Positions 9,180 to 16,682 of a stretch of 63,787 nt of DNA are shown one piece after another. The position numbers and the translations under genes were made by a program. Origin of the DNA: Candidatus Gastranaerophilales bacterium (GTDB lineage: Bacteria > Cyanobacteriota > Vampirovibrionia > Gastranaerophilales > Gastranaerophilaceae); the NCBI GenBank assembly GCA_944323045.1, contig CALUQX010000016.1, forward strand, positions 1 to 63,787. Direction: 5' to 3'. Under the pieces are notes generated by a model that ran no database searches, was not told where the DNA came from, and saw only the letters and a program-made list of their open reading frames with translations. The number at the start of each line of letters is the position of its first letter. Positions within the stretch are counted from its first letter, which is position 1.

Positions 9180-10037
9180 CTACCATTCTAAATCGTCTCT
9201 GCGCAAATAATCCATGTTACCGTTTGTGACAACCCATGCCGTGCAGCCATAACCGTTATATTGGTTGTTTCCATTTATATTACAGTGTTCAGAAAAACTT
9301 CTGACGGTATTGTCTTTTGTCCCTAGAGGAACTACGGAATTTTGGGTTATATAAAAATAGAACATATCTTTCCCGTAATAATATTTGTCCTTGCCGCTGT
9401 TACTTACGATTATCGCAAAATCGCCGCACACATGTTGTAATTCTCTTGATGAACCTCTGACATTATTACAGTTAGCAGAACTTATAAAACCACCCCATAA
9501 AATAGTGCCGTCGTGTAATCTTATCGCAGTAAATTTTTCTTCAGAAAGATTGCGACCTACTGAACCTCCGTCAAGCGAATACATTTTAGTATCGTCTTTA
9601 AATATGCTGCAATTGTCGTCACCTGCAAGGCATATTTCATCGACCTTCATATAAGGAAGAAGATTAGTCCAAAATTTATTTATGCTGTCATACCCCTCAT
9701 CTGAAATACTGCCATCATCTGGATTAAGTGTAACATTTTGCATGCCCCATGTGTCAAATGTGCCGTGTTCTGCAATAGCCAGATTATAAGCATTCATCAC
9801 TACGCTATAAGCTTTTTTCAGTTTCGTAACCGCTACTCGTTCCTGATATTTCTGTACAAGCGACGGAATTGTCATAGCTGCCACGACGCCGATGATTGCC
9901 AGCGTTATGAGGGTTTCGGCGAGGGTAAACGCGGATTTTTGGGAAGTGATTAAGTGAGTGAAGTGAGTACGGTGAGTACCGTTGTTTCTGGAATGGGTCT
10001 GAGCCATTGCTTCATTGATTTTGTTGTTGGTTCTCAT
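9180..10037 (-). CDS. Prepilin-like protein (type IV pilin/pseudopilin N-terminus)
   Basis: A 285-residue prepilin. A charged leader of about 36 residues ends at SQKSA, then FTLAETLITLAIIGVVAAMT. This gives a prepilin peptidase site with Ala at -1, Phe at +1 and Glu at +5, then a membrane helix. The globular part contains cysteines and ends with a CTAWVVTNGNMDYL-type tail. The leader carries a THR-THF-THL tripeptide repeat, encoded by a 9-bp tandem array. The 5' leader (GAAAGGAGCAACTCCAAATG) is also found before the prepilin at the right edge. Probably a minor pilin or pseudopilin exported and assembled by machinery encoded elsewhere. Confidence 0.85.
   Translation of the reverse strand: MRTNNKINEAMAQTHSRNNGTHRTHFTHLITSQKSAFTLAETLITLAIIGVVAAMTIPSLVQKYQERVAVTKLKKAYSVVMNAYNLAIAEHGTFDTWGMQNVTLNPDDGSISDEGYDSINKFWTNLLPYMKVDEICLAGDDNCSIFKDDTKMYSLDGGSVGRNLSEEKFTAIRLHDGTILWGGFISSANCNNVRGSSRELQHVCGDFAIIVSNSGKDKYYYGKDMFYFYITQNSVVPLGTKDNTVRSFSEHCNINGNNQYNGYGCTAWVVTNGNMDYLRRDDLEW
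9946..9980. repeat. 9-bp tandem array inside a prepilin leader
   Basis: On the plus strand GTGATTAA, GTGAGTGAA, GTGAGTACG and GTGAGTACC follow each other. On the coding (minus) strand they encode the Thr-His-X repeat ahead of the prepilin cleavage site. The same GTGAG-core 9-mers form the terminal repeats of the S23 cassette at 56.9-57.3 kb. Confidence 0.8.
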
Positions 10038-10039
10038 TT

Positions 10040-10050
10040 GGAGTTGCTCC
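10040..10050 (-). promoter_or_regulatory. Ribosome-binding site inside a small hairpin
   Basis: On the coding strand GGAGCAACTCC precedes the prepilin ATG by two bases. GGAG can pair with CTCC across a CAA loop. The identical element precedes the prepilin at 63732, which argues that it is conserved rather than accidental. Confidence 0.55.
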
Positions 10051-10230
10051 TTTCCTGTTTTATCTATCTTCCTTGGTCTTGTTTGTCAAAGTCTCATTCG
10101 TATTTTTTAATTAAAAATGAGTATTACACATATATACTACAAGTTATACTAATTTTTGTCAAGATATTATGTGTGAAACTCTGTTTTATAACTTCGACTT
10201 TTTATTCAGAATAATAAATGAGGATACTAT

Positions 10231-10551
10231 ATGTGTTTGAAAAAAATGTTCGGGCAAAATTTACAAAAATATCGCAAGTTAAGACGGTTTACACAAGAAA
10301 GTCTTGCTGAAAAAGTCGGAGTTGACGCCACTAGTATTAGTTCTATAGAAACAGGAAAATTTTTCCCGACTGCAGATAATTTGCAAAAAATTGCCAATGC
10401 TTTGAACATTAAATTAGAAACTCTGTTTTGTTTTGACAACCTTAACTCAAATGAAGATATTTATAACGAAATAACAGGAATTATAACAGAATTCAAAGAT
10501 GATTCTGTTAAATTGAATGCAATAAGATGTTTTTTGCGTACTTTAGTTTAA
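10231..10551 (+). CDS. XRE-family transcriptional regulator
   Basis: A 106-residue protein with an N-terminal Cro/CI-type helix-turn-helix. FGQNLQKYRKLRRFTQESLA leads into the recognition helix VDATSISSIETGKFFPTADN, then ANALNIKLETLF. The C-terminal 40 residues are helical and acidic and may dimerise. AGGA at 10221-10224 precedes the ATG by six bases. It is divergent from the prepilin at 10037, so it could control that gene, itself, or both through the AT-rich 190-bp spacer. Confidence 0.88.
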   Translation: MCLKKMFGQNLQKYRKLRRFTQESLAEKVGVDATSISSIETGKFFPTADNLQKIANALNIKLETLFCFDNLNSNEDIYNEITGIITEFKDDSVKLNAIRCFLRTLV

Positions 10552-10552
10552 A

Positions 10553-11041
10553 TTAATATCCAATCATCCAATTGAACGGAACTGATTTTGCAGGTTGTTT
10601 TTGTACGCTAATAACAGATTTTACAGCAGGAACTTCAATAACTTTTTCAGCTTTTTGCAAAATGTTCTGCTGCATCATTGTTGTATCTACATTGTTGAAT
10701 GATTTGAGTTTGTCTAAACTGCTTTGCAGTTCAGCGTTTTCATCATTCAAAGTAGTAATCTGTCTTGAAAGCGTGTTCAATGTTAATTCGCAGCTCATCG
10801 CAAAATAATAACTAACAAATGCTGCAATAACCAGTACACCTAACAAAGCACATAATGTTTTATTGACTTTTCTAATCGCCATAGCTTTAACCGAATTTTC
10901 TTGTTGAAAATAACCTTCAATAACCGGTGCATTCTGCCTTACAGGTGTTTCCACATACTGTTGTGTATATCTGTAAGCATATGCTTCATTGTCCAATCTT
11001 ACTCTTGCTGTGTTCAAAATTCCTACCCCAATTTTGTTCAA
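10553..11041 (-). CDS. ftsL: FtsL-like cell division protein
   Basis: A bitopic protein with a cytoplasmic N-terminus of about 60 residues, one membrane helix (LCALLGVLVIAAFVSYYFAM) and a predicted coiled coil (LSRQITTLNDENAELQSSLD) with a short periplasmic tail. Topology and position directly after rsmH match FtsL/DivIC-type divisome proteins, which are poorly conserved in sequence. The open frame begins with TTG at 11041. A second TTG at 11017, preceded by GGGGTAGG, is an equally good start. It is the last gene of the gltX-to-ftsL block. The name is by context and topology, not by residue matches. Confidence 0.65.
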   Translation of the reverse strand: MNKIGVGILNTARVRLDNEAYAYRYTQQYVETPVRQNAPVIEGYFQQENSVKAMAIRKVNKTLCALLGVLVIAAFVSYYFAMSCELTLNTLSRQITTLNDENAELQSSLDKLKSFNNVDTTMMQQNILQKAEKVIEVPAVKSVISVQKQPAKSVPFNWMIGY

Positions 11042-11055
11042 AAAGGTTTACACTA

Positions 11056-12003
11056 CTATTTAGTTGTTTCCCGTCTTATACACTTTGCTATTCTAAGTTT
11101 AGCGCTTCTTGAAGGCGGATTTTCTTTTATCTCCTCATCACTTGCAATTATTGGCTTTTTGTTAACCAGTTCCAGTATTGGCGGCGGACAGTGGCAAATC
11201 ATTTCGTTTTTGCCGCAGTGGCACTTTTGCGAGTGATATTTGAATAAGTGTTTCACCAACCTATCCTCAAGCGAGTGAAAACTTATCACACTTATTATAG
11301 CACCAAAGTCTAATAAATCCAACACATCATTTAATGTATTTTTTACATTTGTTAACTCTTGATTAACTTCTATTCTAATTGCCTGAAATACACGCGTAGC
11401 AGGGTGGATAGTGGATTTTATATGCGGGGTGGAATTTATTATCAAATCTGCCAGTTCGCAGGTTGTTTCAAGCTTTTTCACTTTTCTTTTTTCTACTATT
11501 GCTTTTGCGATTCTTTTGGAGAATCTTTCTTCGCCGTATTCTGAAAAAATTCGGACTAAATCAGCTTCTGAATATCCATTAACAACATCATATGCAGAAA
11601 AATCGGCATCCTGATTAAAGCGCATATCAAGCGGGGCGTCTTTAGAGAAAGAAAACCCGCGTTCTGCCTTGTTAAACTGGTGATATGATGCACCTAAATC
11701 AAACAGTACTCCGCCGGTTATTTTTTCTATACCTAAATTATGTAAAACTTTCTTAATATTAGTGTAAGAATCTTTTACAATTGTTAAGTTTTTGTAATCT
11801 TTTAGACGTTCTGATGCTGCTTTTATTGCGTCTTCATCAACATCAAAGGCAATAAGTCTGCCATCCGGCTGAATCCTGCTTAATATAAGACCGCTGTGCC
11901 CGCCGCCGCCAAGGGTACAGTCAACATAAATTTTACCGTTCTGACACTCAAGCGCATCCACAGCCTCATTTTTCATCACAGTATAGTGTTTAAATTCTTC
12001 CAT
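11056..12003 (-). CDS. rsmH: 16S rRNA (cytosine-1402-N4)-methyltransferase
   Basis: A 315-residue SAM-dependent enzyme that methylates N4 of C1402 in the ribosomal P site. The N-terminus HYTVMKNEAVDAL and the SAM motif DCTLGGGGHS are diagnostic. FDLGASYHQF, APLDMRF, FQAIRIEVN and SFHSLEDRLVK follow in family order. The usual mraZ is not upstream; a short gene takes its place. An ftsL-like gene follows 14 bases downstream, the usual division-cluster order. Confidence 0.96.
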   Translation of the reverse strand: MEEFKHYTVMKNEAVDALECQNGKIYVDCTLGGGGHSGLILSRIQPDGRLIAFDVDEDAIKAASERLKDYKNLTIVKDSYTNIKKVLHNLGIEKITGGVLFDLGASYHQFNKAERGFSFSKDAPLDMRFNQDADFSAYDVVNGYSEADLVRIFSEYGEERFSKRIAKAIVEKRKVKKLETTCELADLIINSTPHIKSTIHPATRVFQAIRIEVNQELTNVKNTLNDVLDLLDFGAIISVISFHSLEDRLVKHLFKYHSQKCHCGKNEMICHCPPPILELVNKKPIIASDEEIKENPPSRSAKLRIAKCIRRETTK

Positions 12004-12026
12004 AATAAAAATTTATCACAAAATAT

Positions 12027-12272
12027 TTAGTTAACAAATCCGCCTAATCCGTAATTGTCAAATATTTCAATAAATTTTTCGCTGCTATACATTTTTTCTA
12101 TTCCATTGCTTACAGAGTCTATTACACGTACGACTTCATTTACTTCTTCCATGCGCGTGGCGGCTAATCTGTTCAGCACCATATCCCAATCTTCGCCGGT
12201 TGGCTGGAATTTAACCGCACTATCGTCAATACATTGCATCAATATGAGTAATATATTTTCTCTAAACGCCAT
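12027..12272 (-). CDS. Small hypothetical protein upstream of rsmH
   Basis: An 81-residue, mostly helical, acidic protein with no recognised domain (EDWDMVLNRL, NEVVRVIDSV). I start at the ATG at 12272. The frame stays open upstream to a TTG at 12347, but that TTG lies inside the apparent gltX terminator. A strong AGGAGG at 12321-12326 stands six bases before an in-frame ATT at 12312-12314, so a rare AUU start giving about 95 residues is possible. It sits 23 bases before rsmH in the position often held by mraZ, but it does not resemble MraZ. Confidence 0.6.
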   Translation of the reverse strand: MAFRENILLILMQCIDDSAVKFQPTGEDWDMVLNRLAATRMEEVNEVVRVIDSVSNGIEKMYSSEKFIEIFDNYGLGGFVN

Positions 12273-12335
12273 TTTTCTCTTAATATCCTTTTTAAGACCA
12301 GTTAGGTAAGTAATGATTCTCCTCCTATAAAAACG

Positions 12336-12375
12336 ACAAACCTCCAAAAAATATTTAAACTTTTTAGAGGTTTGT
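12336..12375 (-). terminator. Rho-independent terminator after gltX
   Basis: ACAAACCTC at 12336-12344 pairs with GAGGTTTGT at 12367-12375, with an A/T-rich inner stem. Read on the minus strand it is followed by GTCGTTTTTATA. It separates gltX from the small gene and rsmH. Confidence 0.65.
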
Positions 12376-12432
12376 TAAGATTTTTTTACAATACAATTTA
12401 TAAAGTCGTCTTTTTTGTTTTGCGGACGAGCC

Positions 12433-13905
12433 TTAAACAGTTACTTTAATAGCGTTTTTGATACGTTTCATAGATCTTTCTTTGCCTAAAATAGCAAGAA
12501 TTGCTGTCATATCAGCACCACAGGTTCTGCCGGTTACGGCGGCTCTTATTGCCCACATTGTGATTTTTGGTTTTATACCCTGTTCTTTGAACTGAGCACG
12601 GAACGCTTCAAGTTTTTCATGAAGAGTTTCTTCATCAAAACTCCAGCCTTCAGCCTGTTTTACAAATTCTTTTAACACATTTTGTGAAACTTCAGTATCA
12701 AGAACTTCAGTTTGGGCTTTCGGATCTATTTCAACTGTTTCGCCAAAGAAATACGGCACAGCATCTGTTATATCGGAAAGGATAGTCAACGGTTCGCGTG
12801 TAACTTCAACCATTCTTGTATACTGTGCATCGGTCATTTCTGACAAATCATATTGTGTTAAATACGGTTTAAGTCTTTCTTTCAGATCTTCAATATCAAG
12901 CATTTTGATATAGTGGCTGTTCATCCAGTTCAATTTGTCGTATTCAAAGATTGAATTTGAAGATGAAACATCGCCTATTCTGAAATCTTGCGCAATTTCA
13001 TCAACAGTTTTAATTTCTTGACCGTCAGACGGAGACCAGCCGAGAAGGGCAACAAAGTTGATTAATGCTTCGGTTAAATAACCTTTTTCAACGAATTCAG
13101 AAACAGCGGTTGCGCCGTGGCGTTTTGAGAGTTTACTTCTGTCAGGGGCAAGAATCATGCCTAAGTGACCGAAACGCGGAACTTCAGCGCCGAGTGCTTC
13201 ATAGATAAGAATTTGTTTGAATGTATTAGAAATATGGTCTTCACCGCGGATGATGTGAGATATTTTCATCAGCATATCATCGATTACAACTGCAAAGTTG
13301 TAAGTCGGTGTACCATTTGATTTCATAATAACAAAATCACCCAGAAGAGATGTATCCATATGTAATTCACCTTTTACAAGGTCATCAAATTTTAAGATTG
13401 AAGAATCGTGGAAGGCTTTTTGAGCTTTCGCGATGTTGAATCTTATGGCTGGTTTTCTGCCTTCTGCGCGGAGTTTTGCTTTTTGTTCTTCTGTTAAATT
13501 TTCACATTTTTTTGAATATACATAAGGTTTTTTATTTTTAGTTGCTTCTTCTTTTTCTGCATCAAGTTCTTCCGGAGTGCAAAAACATTCGTATGCAAAT
13601 CCGCTTTCCAGAAGTTTTTGAGCGTATTTCGGGTAAATATCAAATCTTTCGGATTGTGTATAAGGACCGTAAGCGCCTCCTACATCCGGACCTTCGTCCC
13701 AGTTTAATCCTAAAGCTTTCAGACTGTCGAATATATTATCTATATAAGCCTGACTAGTACGTTCAGCATCAGTATCTTCAATTCTTAAAATAAATTTACC
13801 GTTATTTTTTTTAGCGAAAAGATAATTAAAAAGAGCAGTACGTGCTGTTCCGATGTGTAAATTACCGCTTGGTGACGGTGCTATTCTAACTCTAACTTCT
13901 GACAT
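12433..13905 (-). CDS. gltX: Glutamyl-tRNA synthetase
   Basis: A 490-residue class I aminoacyl-tRNA synthetase that charges tRNA-Glu. The HIGH-type motif is HIGTARTALFN near the N-terminus, preceded by RIAPSPSG and followed by RIEDTD. The KMSKS-type motif is KLSKRHGA at about residue 250. The C-terminal anticodon-binding helices are present and length is normal. Whether it also charges tRNA-Gln cannot be told here; no gatCAB or glnS is in view. A terminator follows. Confidence 0.97.
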   Translation of the reverse strand: MSEVRVRIAPSPSGNLHIGTARTALFNYLFAKKNNGKFILRIEDTDAERTSQAYIDNIFDSLKALGLNWDEGPDVGGAYGPYTQSERFDIYPKYAQKLLESGFAYECFCTPEELDAEKEEATKNKKPYVYSKKCENLTEEQKAKLRAEGRKPAIRFNIAKAQKAFHDSSILKFDDLVKGELHMDTSLLGDFVIMKSNGTPTYNFAVVIDDMLMKISHIIRGEDHISNTFKQILIYEALGAEVPRFGHLGMILAPDRSKLSKRHGATAVSEFVEKGYLTEALINFVALLGWSPSDGQEIKTVDEIAQDFRIGDVSSSNSIFEYDKLNWMNSHYIKMLDIEDLKERLKPYLTQYDLSEMTDAQYTRMVEVTREPLTILSDITDAVPYFFGETVEIDPKAQTEVLDTEVSQNVLKEFVKQAEGWSFDEETLHEKLEAFRAQFKEQGIKPKITMWAIRAAVTGRTCGADMTAILAILGKERSMKRIKNAIKVTV

Positions 13906-13985
13906 AAAATATCCTTCTTTCTTTGTATGGCATTAGTGCAAAAACAGAATATCACGGGCACAGATTAAATTCAAGGGGGCACCGG

Positions 13986-14039
13986 TTGACAATTGTTACT
14001 TTATACTTTATACTTTTAAAATAAGCAAACTATAAAGTA
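13986..14039 (+). promoter_or_regulatory. Promoter and palindromic operator of the Fic gene
   Basis: TTGACA at 13986-13991, a 17-base spacer and TATACT at 14009-14014 make a near-consensus promoter. TACTTTATA at 13997-14005, inside the spacer, is inverted as TATAAAGTA at 14031-14039, and ACTTTATA is also repeated directly. A repressor bound here would block transcription. The Fic protein itself has a C-terminal helix-turn-helix and is the obvious candidate. Confidence 0.7.
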
Positions 14040-14048
14040 CGAGGTCAA

Positions 14049-14939
14049 ATGCAAAATATATTATCTGAAATTGAAGAAAATAAGAAGAAATTGTCAAAGC
14101 TACTGAAAATTGACGGGAATAAAAAAGAACTCTACAGGTGGCTTAAAACTGAGCTTACATACACCTCCAATGCGATTGAAGGCAATACATTAACACGAAA
14201 AGAAACGCAGCTTGTTATTGAAGATAATTTAACATCTTCTTCAAAATCATTAAAAGACTATATTGAGGCTGTAAATCATGCACGCGCTTTTGATACAATT
14301 TTTGAATTAATTTCTAATAAATGCAGTATTGACGAAAAAACAGTGCTTGATATTCACAAGATTATATTAACCGGAATTGACGATATGAATGCAGGATTCT
14401 ATAGAAATTGCAGGGTGCGTATTGCTGGTGCCGATGTCATTTTGCCTAACCCGTTGAAAGTTCCTGTACTGATGGAGGAATTTTATCACTGGTTAAAAGA
14501 AAATATAAACAAGGAACCTTTAACTGCAATTCTTGCGCATTATAAATTTGTGTCCATTCATCCGTTTACGGACGGTAACGGGCGTACCGCCAGACTGCTT
14601 ATGAATGCATTGTTAATTCAGGCAGGATATGCTCCTATAATTATTAGACCGACAGACAGAAAAAAATACTTATCAGTAATTGAACAATATCAAATTAAAA
14701 ATTCAGAAGAACCTTATATAGATTTTATGCTCCGGCTGTTAAATCGTACCATGAAGGTTGTTGTCAGCATGCTGGAAGTTTCGACGGAAAACTGTGACTC
14801 TAATTTGTTGACGATATCAAAATTCGCGAGCGTAAAAGGTGTGCCTGCATCAACAATAAGATATTGGGTGCAGACAGGTAAAATAAAACCTGTGGGGTAT
14901 ACAAATTCTGGTTATATGTTGTTTAGTAAAGATCAATAG
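14049..14939 (+). CDS. Fic family protein with C-terminal helix-turn-helix
   Basis: A 296-residue Fic enzyme. The catalytic motif HPFTDGNGRTAR near residues 174-185 has the His, acidic residue and GNGR needed for AMP transfer. An N-terminal SNAIEGN stretch matches the inhibitory helix motif that auto-inhibits such proteins. The C-terminal 45 residues (SKFASVKGVPASTIRYWVQT) form a likely DNA-binding winged or MerR-like helix-turn-helix. GAGG at 14041-14044 is the ribosome-binding site. It probably modifies a cellular protein by AMPylation and may regulate its own palindrome-containing promoter. No separate antitoxin gene is adjacent. Confidence 0.9.
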   Translation: MQNILSEIEENKKKLSKLLKIDGNKKELYRWLKTELTYTSNAIEGNTLTRKETQLVIEDNLTSSSKSLKDYIEAVNHARAFDTIFELISNKCSIDEKTVLDIHKIILTGIDDMNAGFYRNCRVRIAGADVILPNPLKVPVLMEEFYHWLKENINKEPLTAILAHYKFVSIHPFTDGNGRTARLLMNALLIQAGYAPIIIRPTDRKKYLSVIEQYQIKNSEEPYIDFMLRLLNRTMKVVVSMLEVSTENCDSNLLTISKFASVKGVPASTIRYWVQTGKIKPVGYTNSGYMLFSKDQ

Positions 14940-14988
14940 TAGTCAAATAATTTTATAAAAATCTCTCATTTCTTTTCTCTCCAATCTA

Positions 14989-15017
14989 TTGCAAATAAAT
15001 TTAAATCAGAATATAAT
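14989..15017 (+). promoter_or_regulatory. Promoter of the alcohol dehydrogenase gene
   Basis: TTGCAA at 14989-14994 and TATAAT at 15012-15017 are separated by 17 bases. The ribosome-binding site AAAGGAG follows, upstream of the ATG at 15052. Confidence 0.7.
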
Positions 15018-15051
15018 ATTACTGTAGAAGTGTTAAGAAAGGAGAGCTATT

Positions 15052-16260
15052 ATGTGGGAAAAAGATATTAATATCCACGAAGTTCGTGAAATACGTACAA
15101 GAACAAGCGTGTTCTTCGGCGTTGGTGCAATTAAAAAGATTGATGACATTGCACGTGATTTAAAAGCTAAAGGCATTGATAAGGTTATTGTAATGTCCGG
15201 TCGTAATGCGTACAAAGCAACCGGCGCATGGGATTATGTAGAAAAAGCGCTTAAAGATAACGGCATTGGTTATGTTAACTTTGATCAGGTTACACCGAAC
15301 CCTACAACACACCATGTTAATGACGCAACAAAAATCGCAAGAGAATTTGGTGCCAAAGCTGTTGTGGCTATTGGCGGCGGATCTCCTACAGATGCCGGCA
15401 AATCAGTTGCAATTTTGCTTGAATATCCGGACAAAACTGCAAATGATATTTATGAATTTACTTTTACACCGGAAAAGGCAGCCCCGATTGTTTCTATCAA
15501 CCTGACACACGGTACAGGTACAGAAACAAACAGATTTGCGGTTGTTACTGTTCCGGAAAAGAATTTCAAACCGGCTATTGCTTACGATTGTATTTATCCG
15601 ATGTATGCAATTGATGATCCGCAGTTAATGACAAAACTGTCTCCAAAACAGACAAGATATGTTTCTATCGACGCGGTAAACCATGTTGTAGAAGCCGCTA
15701 CAAGTGCTGTACTTTCTCCTTATTGTGTAACTTTAGCAAGAGAAGTTATTGCACTTGTTCATCAGTATCTGCCAAAAGCTTTGGAAAATCCTGATGATTT
15801 AGAGGCAAGATATTTCCTCGCTTATGCAGCGATGATGGGTGGTGTATGTTTTGATAACGGGTTATTGCATTATACACACGCACTGGAACATCCGCTCAGT
15901 GCCGTTAAACCGGATCTTTCTCACGGGTTAGGACTTGCAATTCTGTTACCTGCTGTAATCAAAACTATTTATAAAGACAAAGCAAATATCTTAGCAGATA
16001 TTCTTTCATCGCTTGTACCTGATTTGAAAGGTGATGCTTCAGAAGCTGAAAAAGCTGCTAAAGGTGTACAGGCATGGCTTGCATCAGTTGGAGTACCTGA
16101 AAAACTTACTGATGAAGGATTCTCTGATGATGATGTTGAAAAACTCGTAAATCTTGTTTATACAACACCTTCCTTGAGCGGACTTTTGGATATTGCTCCG
16201 AGCGGCAACGGAAGAGATGTTGTAGAAACTATTTACAAAGAGTCTTTAAGACCTCTATAA
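15052..16260 (+). CDS. Iron-containing alcohol dehydrogenase
   Basis: A 402-residue group III alcohol dehydrogenase. GGGSPTDAGKSVA binds NAD(P). The metal ligands come from IDAVNHVVEA (Asp and His) and the two histidines in ALEHPLSAVKPDLSHG. It should interconvert an aldehyde and an alcohol, fitting fermentative redox balancing in an anaerobe; the substrate cannot be deduced. A strong promoter, a good ribosome-binding site (AAAGGAGAGC) and an efficient terminator make it a highly expressed single-gene unit. Confidence 0.93.
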   Translation: MWEKDINIHEVREIRTRTSVFFGVGAIKKIDDIARDLKAKGIDKVIVMSGRNAYKATGAWDYVEKALKDNGIGYVNFDQVTPNPTTHHVNDATKIAREFGAKAVVAIGGGSPTDAGKSVAILLEYPDKTANDIYEFTFTPEKAAPIVSINLTHGTGTETNRFAVVTVPEKNFKPAIAYDCIYPMYAIDDPQLMTKLSPKQTRYVSIDAVNHVVEAATSAVLSPYCVTLAREVIALVHQYLPKALENPDDLEARYFLAYAAMMGGVCFDNGLLHYTHALEHPLSAVKPDLSHGLGLAILLPAVIKTIYKDKANILADILSSLVPDLKGDASEAEKAAKGVQAWLASVGVPEKLTDEGFSDDDVEKLVNLVYTTPSLSGLLDIAPSGNGRDVVETIYKESLRPL

Positions 16261-16278
16261 TAAGTTTTTTTACAATTT

Positions 16279-16315
16279 AAGAAGACTTCTTTTAAAAAAG
16301 AGGTCTTCTTTTTTT
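16279..16315 (+). terminator. Rho-independent terminator after the alcohol dehydrogenase
   Basis: AAGAAGAC at 16279-16286 pairs with GTCTTCTT at 16303-16310, extended by a TTCTTTT/AAAAGAG inner stem, and a run of T follows. Confidence 0.85.
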
Positions 16316-16381
16316 ATTTTTGGGTTATAATTATCTCACGAAGTTTAAAATAGATTTAGAATAAAGGAAGAATGAATAATT

Positions 16382-16675
16382 ATGAAAATCGCCCCGAAAT
16401 TAGCCCCTGAAAAAGTTGTTATTAAAGCTAATGCAATAGTTAAAAAATTCTATGATAAAAAAGGTGTTTTAACACTCGCGTCAGAATATGACAGAAAAAG
16501 CGGGCGCCTTAAAAAAGATGTGTTTATGAATTCTGCCGGTACAGGACCTGTCAGAATTTCTAAATATGATAAAAATGAAAATCTTGTGCATGATTCTTTT
16601 TATAAGGCTGACGGAAAATTAATAGGTACTGTTGATTATACTGACTTAACCCATAATCTGGATTTGATGATATAA
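16382..16675 (+). CDS. Small hypothetical protein
   Basis: A 97-residue basic protein with a repeated pattern of short beta-type segments (SEYDRKSGRLKKDVFM, SKYDKNENLVHDSFYK). It recalls YD- or MORN-like repeats, but too few units are present for a family call. AAGGAAG lies eleven bases before the ATG and TATAAT lies at 16326-16331. It sits seven bases upstream of the U32 gene, so the two are probably cotranscribed. Confidence 0.55.
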   Translation: MKIAPKLAPEKVVIKANAIVKKFYDKKGVLTLASEYDRKSGRLKKDVFMNSAGTGPVRISKYDKNENLVHDSFYKADGKLIGTVDYTDLTHNLDLMI

Positions 16676-16682
16676 TTGTTTT

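Noticed and set aside
9954-10214. Plus-strand 86-residue protein across the prepilin start
   Set aside because: It is the antisense of the 9-bp array and promoter region, with no ribosome-binding site and no family match.
12273-12347. TTG start for the gene before rsmH
   Set aside because: This start lies inside the gltX terminator stem.
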